Assembly: GCA_032622095.1 (NCBI GenBank)
Contig: CP136069.1
Coordinates: forward strand, 50,512,760-50,576,759
Origin: Siphonodentalium dalli
Taxonomy: Eukaryota > Mollusca > Scaphopoda > Gadilida > Siphonodentaliidae
Length of the DNA: 64,000 nucleotides
Reading direction: 5' to 3'
The notes beneath the pieces are model-generated. The model was not told the origin of the DNA and made no database searches. It was given only the letters and a program-made list of their open reading frames with translations. Position numbers and translations under genes: made by a program. Of this stretch, positions 20,380 to 31,785 are shown one piece after another. Position 1 is the first letter of the stretch; each line of letters opens with the position of its first letter.

Positions 20380-23170
20380 GGATTAACCACTAGTAATAAC
20401 AGCTGATCCCAGAATCAGTCTCTATGGTGAGAATCACACGTGGATTAACCACTAGTAATAACAGCTGATCGCAGAATCAGTCTCTATGGTGAGAGACACA
20501 CGTGGATTAAAGGTATGTTGGCCTTGGCGGTGGGTATCCTGTGAAAATATTTCCACCCGTCAAAAACCGCCACAAACAGAAAGAACATCAAAATGTAGAC
20601 AGACTTTGTCCGTATACAAATAAGAAATATCGCATAAACAGTATGTTATTGTCATATGTTTGACCATTGTTATGTAAACAAAAGCATAAAAAGTTACTTT
20701 TCTGGTGTTTGTTTATATTATGATGGTAAACATAAAGAGCGTTCTTTGTTGGTGAATTCCTGATATGGAACTAATAAAGAGCGTTTATGCCATTTGTGTG
20801 TGATTAGCCAGTAGCATTGTGCTGTATTCTGTAACACAATCAGGCTCTTGCTTAGGTAAAATATAGTAGGTCTTTATGATAACATGCTGTTTACGCGATG
20901 GTCATGGTATATATGAACGAAACTGTATGCGTTTTAATGTTTTTCTGTTTACGGTGATTGGAACAAATATGAATATTTTCGACAACTAAGGCCTCACGTG
21001 CCTTTAACCACTAGTAATAACAGCTGATCCCAGAATCAGTCTCTATGGTGAGAGTCACACGTGGATTAACCACTAGTAATAACAGATGATCCCAGAATCA
21101 GTCTCTATTGTGAGAGTCACACGTGGATTAACCACTAGTAATAACAGCTGATCCCAGAATCAGTCTCTATTGTGAGAGTCACACGTGGATTAACCACTAG
21201 TAATAACAGCTGATCCCAGAATCTGTCTCTATGGTGAGAGTCACATGTGGATTAACCACTAGTAATAACAGCTGATCCTAGAATCAGTCTCTATGGTGAG
21301 AGTCACATGTGGATTAACCACTAGTAATAACAGCTGATCCCAGAATCAGTCTCTATGGTGAGAGACACACGTCGATTAACCACTAGTAATAACAGCTGAT
21401 CCCAGAATCAGTCTCTGGTGAGAATCACACGTGGATTAACCACTAGTAATAACAGCTGATCCCAGAATCAGTCTCTATGGTGAGAGTCACATGTGGATTA
21501 ACCACTAGTAATAACAGCTGATCCCATAATCAGTCTCTATGGTGATGGTCACATGTGGATTAACCACTAGTAATAACAGCTGATCCCAGAATCAGTCTCT
21601 ATGGTGAGAGTCACACGTGGATTAACCACTAGTAATAACAGCTGATCCTAGAATCAGTCTCTATGGTGAGAGTCACATGTGGATTAACCACTAGTAATAA
21701 CAGCTGATCCCAGAATCTGTCTCTATGGTGAGAATCACACGTGGATTAACCACTAGTAATAACAGCTGATCCCAGAATCAGTCTCTATGGTGAGAGTCAC
21801 ATGTGGATTAACCACTAGTAATAACAGCTGATCCTAGAATCAGTCTCTATGGTGAGAGTCACATGTGGATTAACCACTAGTAATAACAGCTGATCCCAGA
21901 ATCTGTCTCTATGGTGAGAATCACACGTGGATTAACCACTAGTAATAACAGCTGATCGCAGAATCAGTCTCTATGGTGAGAGTCACACGTGGATTAACCA
22001 CTAGTAATAACAGCTGATCCCAGAATCTGTCTCTATGGTGAGAATCACACGTGGATTAACCATTAGTAATAACAGCTGATCCCAGAATCAGTCTCTATGG
22101 TGAGAGACACACGTCGATTAACCACTAGTAATAACAGCTGATCGCAGAATCAGTCTCTATGGTGAGAGTCACACGTGGATTAACCACTAGTAATAACAGC
22201 TGATCCCAGAATCAGTCTCTATGGTGAGAGTCACACGTGGATTAACCACTAGTAATAACAGCTGATCGCAGAATCAGTCTCTATGGTGAGAGTCACACGT
22301 GGATTAACCACTAGTAATAACAGCTGATCCCAGAATCAGTCTCTATGGTGAGAGACACACGTGGATTAACCACTAGTAATAACAGCTGATCTCAGAATCA
22401 GTATCTATGGCGAGAGTCACACGTGGATTAACCACTAGTAATAACAGCTGATCCCAGAATCAGTCTCTATGGTGAGAGTCACACGTGGATTAACCACTAG
22501 TAATAACAGCTGATCCCAGAATCAGTCTCTATGGTGATGGTCACATGTGGATTAACCACTAGTAATAACAGCTGATCCCAGAATCAGTCTCTATGGTGAT
22601 GGTCACATGTGGATTAACCACTAGTAATAACAGCTGATCCCAGAATCAGTCTCTATGGTGAGAGTCACACGTGGATTAACCACTAGTAATAACAGCTGAT
22701 CCCAGAATCAGTCTCTATGGTGAGGGTCACACGTGGATTAACCACTAGTAATAACAGCTGATCGCAGAATCAGTCTCTATGGTGAGAGTCACATGTGAAT
22801 TAACCACTAGTAATAACAGCTGATCCCAGAATCAGTCTCTATGGTGATGGTCACATGTGGATTAACCACTAGTAATAACAGCTGATCGCAGAATCTGTCT
22901 CTATGGTGATGGTCACATGTGGATTAACCACTAGTAATAACAGCTGATCCCAGAATCAGTCTCCATGGTGAGAGTCACACGTGGATTAACCACTAGTAAT
23001 AACAGCTGATCGCAGAATCTGTCTGTATGGTGAGAATCACACGTCAATTAACCACTAGTAAAAACAGCTGATCCCAGAATCAGTCTCTATGGTGAGAGAC
23101 ACACGTGGATTAACCACAAGTAATAACAGCTGATCCCAGATTCTCAGTCTCTGTAGCGAGACATATAATA
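20380..23170. repeat. 62-bp satellite array, about 37 units
   Basis: The unit is 62 bp: 'ggattaaccactagtaataa', 'cagctgatcccagaatcagt', 'ctctatggtgagagtcacac', 'gt'. Three units precede the insertion at 20,511-21,003 and about 34 follow; units after 23,110 decay. Each unit holds a CAGCTG and usually a CACGTG or CACATG E-box core. Variants (gatcccag, gatcgcag, gatcctag; gagagtcacacg against gatggtcacatg) recur in order: the three-unit block at 21,626-21,811 repeats from 21,812, a local 186-bp higher-order period. The array ends about 190 bp before the first exon of the gene. Confidence 0.95.
20511..21003. mobile_element. TTAA-flanked element inserted in the satellite
   Basis: The satellite unit breaks at TTAA (20,507-20,510) and resumes at TTAA (21,004-21,007). 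Between them 493 bp have inverted ends: TTAAAGGTATGTTGGCCTT against TTAAAGGCACGTGAGGCCTT. TTAA duplication and AAAGG termini fit a piggyBac-like non-autonomous element. Interior segments such as 'aatatttccacccgtcaaaa' occur nowhere else in the window. Confidence 0.8.
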
Positions 23171-23362
23171 GGTGGATTAACAACTATTGGGCTGTAACAG
23201 CTGAGCTAGTAATAATAATCGCTGGTGGATTGACCACCAAATGGAATCACTGGCAAGTTCACTTCATCGAGTCTATCTCTAGACTGACAATTGGCACTAA
23301 GATTGTCTTGACTTGTTATCGCGCCTTCTGCCGGATGGCGGCCAGTTGGATCTGCCGATGCC
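23171..23362 (+). promoter_or_regulatory. Presumed 5' flank and leader of the multi-exon gene
   Basis: This is the short stretch between the satellite and the proposed initiator ATG at 23,363. It contains CCGGATGGCGGCCAG at 23,332-23,346, close to the YY1 core (ATGGCGGC), often found just downstream of animal TSSs. Two upstream ATGs in other frames lie at 23,336 and 23,358. No TATA box is evident. No transcription start can be fixed; 'gcggccag' could also be a splice acceptor for an upstream exon. Confidence 0.3.
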
Positions 23363-23569
23363 ATGCCGCCAATCAGGGTGATAGGTGCTTCTCGGTGGGT
23401 GTTTCTTTTGATTTTATTGGCAGTTATTCTTCAGAGTGCCATCCAGTTTGGTTTTGACATCGTGGGATGCTTGGAGAACATATCAATAATGAATATAAGA
23501 ACCAAGTTGATCTTTATCCATGTTCTTCTTAGTGTTGCTGTTCTTACTGACTTTTATTTTTTGTGCACT
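23363..23569 (+). CDS. Exon 1: N terminus with two membrane segments
   Basis: The ATG sits in gccATGc, with a purine at -3. The 69 codons encode a basic N terminus (MPPIRVIGASR), a hydrophobic segment at residues 12-34 (WVFLLILLAVILQSAIQFGF), a short loop with NISIMNIRTK, and a second hydrophobic segment at 49-68 (LIFIHVLLSVAVLTDFYFLC). The exon ends at ACT before GTGAGT, a strong donor, phase 0, matching the phase-0 acceptor at 24,028. A two-pass hairpin with both ends cytosolic, or the last two helices of a four-pass protein whose first exons I cannot see, would both fit. Read through, the frame stops at 23,644. Function unknown. Confidence 0.5.
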
Positions 23570-24027
23570 GTGAGTGCCTTGTTATTACGTATGATAAAAT
23601 CTGTTCTTCATATTTCATCAGTGACTAGATGCGAAGTTCAGTGAAATTCAGCTTTATGATATCCTGTTTATTAAAGATGGGTTAACTCTTCCAAACAAGT
23701 TTGATATAATTTCCGGGGTATAAAATAAAAAATATGAATCGAACCCGGAAATGCTTCTATCAATTTCAATTTTTTTTCTGGTACACACAGGTACAAGACT
23801 TACAACCTTGCGGGCCGTTACTCTCTCTTGTTTGCACCCTCAATGAAGTCAAATTTCATTGAAACAGAGATTTCAATGTGATCTAAACCACTTTATTATT
23901 CCATTATAGATAAATAATATACCCCAATCTTGAAATCAGGATTTTATTAAAATTTTGTTGTTGTTGTAATTGTGACCCGGCAGAGATGCACTATATTTAA
24001 CACATAATGTCCTTATTTTTTGTTTAG
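23570..24027 (+). other. Intron 1
   Basis: 458 bp between GTGAGT and a 'ttattttttgtttag' acceptor. No transposon end is recognised in it. Confidence 0.55.
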
Positions 24028-24274
24028 CAAAATCTAAAAGATTTGCAGAATAGGAGGACGGAGATAGTGGGTCACTTACAAAGAAATAAACAAATCAAGT
24101 TGATGGAGGCTGACAGAGAGGCATCGTACAGTAACCCGATCCTGGAGAGTCGTGGCCTAGACCGCAGTAATTCCCCCTCATTCTTGCCTAAAAGCCAGCT
24201 TAATCGGTCCGTCAACGACAGTTTAATAGCTGCAAAAACTTCAGTTGAAGGACGCATTGAGAATATAATAACAG
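24028..24274 (+). CDS. Exon 2 (ancestral donor exon A): charged tail segment
   Basis: The acceptor is tttttgtttag and the donor ACAG before GTAGGT, giving 247 nt, phase 0 to phase 1. It encodes residues 70-151: a Gln/Arg/Lys-rich helix-like start (QNLKDLQNRRTEIVGHLQRN), then SYSNPILESRGLDRSNSP, and finally SVNDSLIAAKTSVEGRIENI. The last 21 codons, from GTC at 24,211, are clearly homologous to the 3' half of the four 129-bp exons downstream, and the following intron starts with the same sequence as theirs. It is thus the source of their 3' halves. Confidence 0.75.
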
Positions 24275-24565
24275 GTAGGTTTGATGCTATGGACCTTTCC
24301 ACAGCTGTCAATCAAATAATTAATAACATATATTTTCTACCAATCAGCAACTGAGCCAGTCGCTTGCTGCCTTAAAAATGTGTTGTTCTCCCTCATATTG
24401 ATATCCGCACATACTATCAGTTGTTAAATTGCCTATTTTCAAAGAACATTTTGTCGTCAAAACATAATGCACTGATATTTCTATTTGCGCAATGATGTTG
24501 GAAATGTCTTTCATGATTATAACACTGTTTTTCATTTTGCATCGCAATCGTCATATTGGTCACAA

Positions 24566-25042
24566 TTAAAGGTACTCAACCCGTAAAGAGGGTCCCCATC
24601 TCAACAGATTCCAACAACAACAATCCGATCAGAGGGTCCTATATTACTATTTCTTTGGCTTTGGGGGTAAAAAATATTTGATTCGAGTCGAGGAACCCAT
24701 CAAACAAAGCTCAGAGTTATTAGATATTGATTTTTCAAATTTGTTATGTTCTCGAGATGAGTACCAATAACTGCCGTAATCTGCTCTGGATGTGTACTCC
24801 AAATCTATTCAAACAGACAAGGATGAATAACTCTAAAATCAAGTGGTAATTTTAACGCAATTTTGACTGAGTTCTGGGCCAGATAGTATTCCCGATAATG
24901 AAAAATAATAGATTTCTAAAATCGATATCTAACAAATCTGAGCTTTGATGGGTGACTTCCTCGACTCAAATCAAATATTTTTGACCCCCGAAGCCATTGG
25001 AATAGTAATTGAGAGGAGTTTTATCGGGTTGAGTACCTTTAA
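24566..25042. mobile_element. Palindromic TTAA MITE (TTAAAGGTACTCAACCCG ends)
   Basis: TTAAAGGTACTCAACCCG and CGGGTTGAGTACCTTTAA bound an element whose halves mirror each other ('ggctttgggggtaaaaaata' against 'tttttgacccccgaagcc'). The paralogous intron at 43,550-43,570 reads 'cacaattaaagatgaaaat' with no element, an empty site that confirms TTAA-targeted insertion. Located in intron 2. Confidence 0.8.
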
Positions 25043-25424
25043 AGATGCATAATTCGAATTAACACTCCTAAATTAGTATCTCTTTGGCTTCGGGGGTAAA
25101 AACTATTTGTACGAGTCGAGGAACCCACCCATCGAAGTATCAGATATCGATTTTTGAAATCTGTTATTTTTCACCACCTGGAATATTTGGCGGCCTGGCA
25201 AATATTTGATGAATGCCGACCGACATACTCTCGATATCAAATTGCATTGGACAAAATGTTTATATATAACACTTTTTGGGCAATTTTATACTATAGTTGA
25301 CAGTGGTTAGCATTAGTTTTTAGCAATTAATCCTTACTGATAATTGAAGCGTCATTTCAAGAAATGTTTTTGTTATTGGAATCTGATGATACGGGGACCA
25401 TCGTATCAGATTGTGTACCTTTAA
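25039..25424 (-). mobile_element. TTAAAGRTRCAYAATC MITE, complete copy sharing a TTAA
   Basis: It begins TTAAAGATGCATAATTCG at the same TTAA (25,039-25,042) that ends the preceding palindromic MITE, and ends GATTGTGTACCTTTAA. It is the reverse orientation of the copy at 7,616. In the later intron duplicates (units 1-3) only its right-hand part remains, starting at 'aacccaccca'. Confidence 0.75.
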
Positions 25425-25514
25425 AGTTGAAAAGACTGTATGTTCTCTTATATATTTATAGCATGTAGGCGGCAGGCTCTGTAACAGTAACTAAACTATG
25501 TATGAAGATACCTT

Positions 25515-25580
25515 GTCTCCTAGCAACCACATGCTAGTCTCCTAGCAACCACATGCTAGTCTCCTAGCAACCACATGCTA
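25515..25580. repeat. 22-bp triplicate containing RFX X-box-like motifs
   Basis: 'gtctcctagcaaccacatgc' plus 'ta' is repeated at 25,515, 25,537 and 25,559. GTCTCCTAGCAAC fits the X-box pattern GTNNCC-NN-RGNAAC bound by RFX factors. Duplicated introns have one copy each (29,903; 31,730; mutated at about 41,091 and 43,651). Regulatory function is speculative. Confidence 0.55.
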
Positions 25581-25917
25581 GTCCCTCTACTTAAGATGTA
25601 TGGAAACCTACATTACTTCTAGAATACACTATTGACTGCCGTGGGGTGGATTAGCGAGAATTATTATATACATATAGTTCACACATGGTCATACTGTCTT
25701 TTGATTGGACGAAACGCGATCATATGTCAGAGACTAATTTTCAAGCGAACTATCACCGGGCTATAGTCCTCAAACTATTTATCTGCCTGCTGAAGTCATG
25801 GCTGGCACGCAGCGAGAATCGTGTCATATATAATAAAACACTTATTGCCTTCCTTGGGCTGGAATAGCGAGAGCTATTTTCCCTCGATGTTGTCTTCTGA
25901 ACAACAGGTCAATAGTA

Positions 25918-26078
25918 TACAGTTGTCACCCGCAATTGAGTGCGACACAGGGATTTGTCGCCCGCTCGAGATCTGGAATGTCACTCTAGGACCGCCAGGC
26001 CCGAGGGTGACATTCCAGGTCGAGAGCGGCGACAAATCCCATGTCTCACGAAAACAACGGTGACAACTGTTTTGTTAT
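25918..26078. repeat. GC-rich imperfect hairpin
   Basis: Outer arms 'acagttgtcaccc' and 'ggtgacaactgt' enclose inner arms 'gggatttgtcgcc', 'gacctggaatgtcac' and their complements, centred near 25,993 at 'taggaccgccaggccc'. It is unusually GC-rich for this intron. Probably a fold-back element of unknown class. Confidence 0.65.
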
Positions 26079-28283
26079 CTGACAAAGGAGTACACAGAAC
26101 CTCCTTAATAGCAGGCCTAAGTGCACACGTATATTCTTTAATCCAGTTCGAAGAGTGAATTTTATGTTGGAATCTTTGCTTTTTAGAAAATTAAACATTC
26201 ACAATCTGGACCAATTAACAGACCCTTCATTTGCGCAGCTATTCTCCGGTCAGTTTCCTGGTTGCATGGTGGGAATTGGTTCACGGAAAGAGGAGTAAAG
26301 CAATTTTGAAGTAGAGCAACCATGCAGCGAAATGTTCGGTTTTGTTTTAAATGAGCGTAAAGACGGAGGTAGACGTGTTAATTTCCAGAAGGCTAAAATG
26401 TGAAACAAATTCGTTGTATTAGTGCAAACAGAAATTGACAACTGTTACAGATTGTTACACAACATAAGGGTATTCTTGTGAAGTCTAAGGAATGTATAGC
26501 CGAAAGGAAATAGTCAATTGATAAAAGTAAAGAGTGGATATTTGATCTTTAGAGCTTAGTACAGAAACGTTTTGTAACGTATGTACATTGTGTGTGCAAT
26601 TGTCTGCAGTACATACCAACTGCATAATAAGGTTTATCTATTTGTTTCAAGGTATTTATTATTGATATAAAAAGGTCCAATAGGAACATTACACCTTATA
26701 ACAGATTTATGTCCGTGATAACACCATTTATACATAGCGTGCTTTAATTGCAAATTTAAAAAGAACAATTATGCAAATTAGCATACACCACAGTTCGCGT
26801 TTGTTATGAAACAGTGGGTTTATAAAAAGAGTGTTTTCGGAAATTATTAGAGAGCTGTGAGGGAATCTCTGCATGTTGAGTTCTTCGTAGTTCTATATGT
26901 ACTGGTAATCGCTGAGCGGTCAACAACTGTCGAAATGTTACCCAAGTGATTTGCCGCCTGCCACTTGACGCACTCTCAGCCAATCAGAAGAGAGGAAAAT
27001 GGGATGAAGGATAACAAAATTGTGCTTGCTGTTCAGAAGACACCTTCTTGGGAAAATAGTTATACGTTATTAAACGTTTTACTGGTTCATACTGGTGAGT
27101 ATTTTTGGATGAGAGTGCAGAATGTACAAAGTAAAAAAATACGCACCTGTACAGACCAGTAAAATGTTTAATGACCTTATTATTACATATCCAGATTAGA
27201 TGATGGTAGCCGCACGTTTAAATATTACAATTCCTGAACCCATTGGGAATTTCATGCTAAGAAAATAAGAGCAGAAGAAGTGAAATTAATACAAAATTTA
27301 ACAATTATCACATGTGGAATTATCACATTATCAATGACAACGCTCAAATAAAACCACAATTATATGAAATAAAATATCACAATTGCGACAATAAACAGAT
27401 TTTTTTCCGCAGAAGACATGATATTTGATCTGAACCCCACATCAGTTGTGAATTGAAAGCGGTAATTTAATGTGAAAAGAGACATTTACCGCATTGTTGA
27501 CATATTTTTAAAAGTATGCGAAATCAGTTGACCTCACGAACTGTGTTCGGCATTTTCCGGTGAAAATATTCCGTAGATTTTCGACTAACCACGCACATGG
27601 CGAAGAATTCTCCATTGTAATCGTAATTATGTGTGTCAATAAATAAATAAATAAATAGATTAAGTAAATATTGAGGATATAAATGTAATACATTAAATAA
27701 ATTACGGGAATTACAACCCTCTCACAGTTTAAAACAGTGTAAACACAACGAGCATTAGAATAAATATGGCGGCTGCCATCTTGTTTGTATCGAAATTCGT
27801 CTCCGCCAAAACAAACTCCGGACAATGCCGAAGTTCTTCGGAACACTCGGCTTTCAGTTAAAACGTAAACAAACTATCAAAAAAGCGACGTTAGTGGCAA
27901 TCAACCGGAATATTCTATGTGTAATTTAACATGAAAGTTAGATTATTATACACCATTATGACCATAAGATGTCACTCTTTCCGATGTATATAGCATCATG
28001 TATTGATTTGAGAGGTAAATTGAGTAAAATAAACCACAAATTCCCGCCACAAACCCTGGGCGTAACTCGTGTTATAAGAAGCCTATAGCGACGATCTCGG
28101 ACTAAATACCAGCATCTCCATCCCAATATCTTAGCTGGTTTTAGTACGAGAAGACTTGGACTACAGTGGTAGATGACAGCAATCAGCTCTTTCGAAGATC
28201 GAATCAAGGTTAAATGAAGCTGGGTTGTTTTTACAAATGATCAATTTATATGCACAGCACACATTTAATAAAAAGAAAATCTA
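26079..28283 (+). other. Unique part of intron 2
   Basis: About 2.2 kb not shared with the later duplicated introns. It holds 'atggcggctgccatc' near 27,766 (a YY1-like core in both orientations) and (AAAT)n at about 27,637-27,655. Minus-strand open frames at 27,508-27,846 and 27,956-28,207 have no splice or homology support that I can see. Confidence 0.45.
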
Positions 28284-28425
28284 GTGTTTTTGAGTGGATA
28301 CCGAAAATTATCTCATTCGTGACCACGACAAATGTTTATGTTTCCCTCCCGGCAAACCACTCGCGAAAAATAGACATTTGTCTTGGTCACTCATGAGATA
28401 ATTTCCGTATCAACTCAAAAAACAC
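28284..28425. repeat. Palindromic element with arms of about 52 bp
   Basis: 'gtgtttttgagtggatacc' pairs with 'gtatcaactcaaaaaacac', and 'aattatctcattcgtgacc' with 'ggtcactcatgagataatt'; a GC-rich loop ('cctcccggcaaac') lies between. A fold-back miniature element; no duplication resolved. Confidence 0.7.
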
Positions 28426-29229
28426 GAGATATACTCAATGTATCGAGTAATATCAGACCTGTGATATCAGACCAGTTAGTCGGTTCAATATCGATATTAC
28501 CTTGCGCCTGATTAGAGCGATGTTGGGAGGGGTGACCCGATACCACAAAATATGGTATGATCACATGGTAGAATTAATTGGCTGAGAATTAATTTAATTA
28601 CTAGCTATGTAATAATTCATGCTATTCCTCCCTAAGGCATGCAATAGGTGTTTACTATTTTCCAGCTGTGCTGTCTTTTGAACACCATCATGGGAAAATA
28701 TTTCTCACTGTTTCACCATAAGGCAGTCAATATTATACCTTGTATATGGCACAATTCGCACCTTGCACCAACCCTGACATAGCAGGCGGGTAATAGTTTG
28801 AAGACTATAGTCTGGGCGATAGTTCCTTTGCCACAATTCTTGTCATGCGCCAACAGACTACAGCCTGATAACTATTTACCTGCCTGCTGCCTGCGAGAAT
28901 TGTGTCATATATAATACAACACCAATTGCCTGCGGCTTTGGTCAATAGTCCTGTTTGCTGTCCCATAGAGGTGTCCTTTGTGAAAATTCAGATAAAACAT
29001 TTGCTATTAGTCCCCAGACAGATGCTTCATTCACATAAAATGAATGTAAATAAGGTTGGTTTCACTATTTATGTTATGTTTTATTGTAATTGCATTCTAC
29101 TATGTTAGCAACTTCAAAAACCTATCGTGAATAATTAATAATGAATAATCACCGCCTTTGCACTTAATTATCAGAATCCTGGATGATGCTAAACGTAAAC
29201 TTAATTAACCATATAATATTTCTTTTCAG

Positions 29230-29358
29230 AGTCAAAAATATCATGGTCTCCAGTTACTAGTGGCCCCAGTCCCAGGTACGGAATGCATCCAGTCATGAAA
29301 GACAGTTTAATAGCTGCAAAATTTACAGCTGAAGGACGCAATGAGAATATAATGCCAG
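29230..29358 (+). CDS. Exon 3: amplified chimeric exon, copy 1
   Basis: 129 nt, phase 1 to phase 1, acceptor tcttttcag, donor CCAG before GTAGGT. It encodes a 43-residue module starting ESKISWSPVTSGPSPRYGMH and ending SLIAAKFTAEGRNENIMP. The first half matches exon 7 (WSPVTSGPTPRYGMPPV) and the second half matches exon 2. Differences from the other copies (Lys in VMKDS, Phe in AKFTA) are mostly amino-acid changing. Because the exon is symmetric it can be added, lost or skipped without shifting the frame. Confidence 0.8.
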
Positions 29359-29958
29359 GTAGGTTTGATGCTATGGACCTTTCCACAGCTGTCAATCAAA
29401 TAATTATTAGCATATATTTTCTACCAATCAGCAACTGAGCCGTCACTTGCTGCCTTAAAATTTCATGTTCACCCACATATTGATATCCACGCATACTTTC
29501 AGTGTTAAATTGCTTATTTTCAAAGAAACCCACCCATTTTTTAAATCTATTATTTTTCACCACCTGGAATATTTGGTGGCCTGGTAAATATTTGACGAAT
29601 GCTGACATAGTCTCGATATCAAATTGCGTTGAACAAAATGTTAATATGTAACACTTTTTTTGGCAATTTTATGCTATAGTTGACAGTGGTTTATAATATC
29701 ATTAATATTTGGCAATTAATTGATTCTGATATAACTGAAGCAGTATTTCAAGAAATATTGTTGTTGGAATCTGATATGGGGACCATCAAATCGGATTGTG
29801 TACCTTTAAAGATGAAAATAATGTACTAGTATGTTCTCTCATATATTTATAGCATGTAGGCAGGCTCTGTAACACTAATTAAACAATTTATGTAGATACC
29901 TTGTCTCCTAGCAACCATATGCTACACAAGATGTGTGGAAACCTAACATTACTTCTAG

Positions 29959-30277
29959 TCTTGTACCTGTCTCAGACGCTCACTGTTCCGTACAATTACA
30001 CGACGTAACGCTTCCGCCATCAAGAGGAGCCACCATCTTAGGGGGTGGAATTCCACCCTACTACTTTCGGATAAGACGTCATGAGCTAATTACGTAGTAG
30101 CTATACTGCTTTTCTATGCTCCAGTTCACCTGGGCGCTGGTTACCTGAGGGATTTCTGGTGACGCTATATATATCGACCATGTAATCCCCAGAAAAGTTA
30201 TTTCGGCACTTACTAGTCGCTACTTGCCGGAATGTTGCACCTTAGCGTAGAGCAGGCTGAGCACTAGGAACGAGTCC
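29959..30277. mobile_element. SINE-like insertion with 13-bp target duplication, copy 1
   Basis: 319 bp flanked by perfect direct repeats ACATTACTTCTAG (29,946-29,958 and 30,278-30,290). The ancestral intron at about 25,610-25,624 has this site uninterrupted ('acattacttctagaata'). Long variable duplications are typical of target-primed reverse transcription, so a SINE or truncated LINE is likely. I find no clear tRNA A/B boxes or poly-A tail. It was carried along when the unit duplicated. Confidence 0.7.
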
Positions 30278-31057
30278 ACATTACTTCTAGAATATATCTA
30301 TTGACTGCCATGGGGTGGAATTTTGAGAATTATTATATACATATGAATATGATCACGTGGTAGAATTAATTGGCTGAGAATTAATTTAATTACTAGCTAT
30401 ATAATGATTCTCGCTATTCCTCTCTAAGACATGCAATAGGTGTTTACTATTTTCCAGCTGTGCTGTCTTTTGAACACCATCGTGGGAAAATATTTCTCAC
30501 TGTTTCACCACAAGGCAGTCAATATTATACCTTGTATATGACACAATTCGCACCTTGCACCAACCCTGACATAGCAGGCGGGCAATAGTTTGAAGACTAT
30601 AGTCTGGGCGATAGTTCCTTTGCCATAATTCTTGTCTCACGCCATCAGACTATAGCCAGATAACTATTTACCTGCCTGCTGCTTGCGAGAATTGTGTCAT
30701 ATATAATAAAACACCAATTGCCTGTGGCTTTGGTCAATAGTCCTGTTTGCTGTCCCATAGAGGTGTCCCTTGTGAAAATTCAGATAAAAACATTTGCTAT
30801 TAGTCCCCAGACAGATGCTTCATTCACATAAAATGAATGTAAACAAGGTTGGTTTCACTATTTATGTTTTATTATAATTGCATTGTACTATGTTAGCAAC
30901 TTCAAAATCCTATCGTGAATAATTAATAATGAATAATCACCGCCTTTTGCAATTAATTATCAGAATCCTGGATGATGCTAAACGTAAACTTAATTAACCA
31001 TGGACTAACCAAGTCTTGTGTCTCCTATAATTGGAAGATTTGAATATTTCTTTTCAG

Positions 31058-31186
31058 AGTCAAAAAGTTCATGGTCGCCAGGTACTAGTGGCCCCAGTCC
31101 CAGGTACGGAATGCATCCAGTCATGAACGACAGTTTAATAGCTGCAAAAATTACAGCTGAAGGACGCAATGAGAATATAATACCAG
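31058..31186 (+). CDS. Exon 4: amplified chimeric exon, copy 2
   Basis: Same structure, length and phases as exon 3. It encodes ESKSSWSPGTSGPSPRYGMH through to ITAEGRNENIIP, with Gly for Val after WSP. The acceptor context (attggaagatttgaatatttcttttcag) is the version also seen before exon 7, and the donor context is that of exon 2. Confidence 0.8.
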
Positions 31187-31785
31187 GTAGGTTTGATGCT
31201 ATGGACATTTCCACAGCTGTCAATCAAATAATTATTAGCATATATTTTCTACCAATCAGCAACTGAGCCATCACTTGCTGCCTTAAAATTTCATGTTCAC
31301 CCACATATTGATATCCGCGCATACTTTCAGTGTTAAATTGCCTATTTTCAAAAAAAAAACACCCATTTTTAAAATCTATTATTTTCACCACCTGGAATAT
31401 TTGGTGGCCTGGTAAATATTTGACGAATGCTGACAGACATAGTCTCGATATCAAATTGCATTGAACAAAATGTTAATATATAAAACTTTTTGGGCAATTT
31501 TATGCTATAGTTGACAGTGGTTAGCATTAATATTTGGCAATTAATTGATTCTGATAACTGAAGCAGTATTTCAAGAAATATTGTTGTTGGAATCTGATAT
31601 GGGGACCATCAAATCGGATTGTGTACCTTTAAAGATAAAATTAATGTACTAGTATGTTCTCTTATATATTTATAGCATGTAGGCAGGCTCTGTAACACTA
31701 ATTAAACAATTTATGTAGATCTATACCTTGTCTCCTAGCAACCATATGCTACACAAGATGTGTGGAAACCTAACATAACTTCTAG

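Noticed and set aside
20380-23170. CRISPR-like array
   Set aside because: Units are contiguous 62-mers without unique spacers in a eukaryotic genome; it is a satellite.
23230-23457. Alternative frame across exon 1 (including MAASWICRCHAANQG)
   Set aside because: It has a good-looking ATG in a YY1-like motif but ends within exon 1 and connects to no later exon; kept only as a possible upstream ORF.
27508-28207. Minus-strand frames of 112 and 83 codons in intron 2
   Set aside because: Low-complexity isoleucine/tyrosine-rich stretch in the first; no splice signals or recognisable motif in either.
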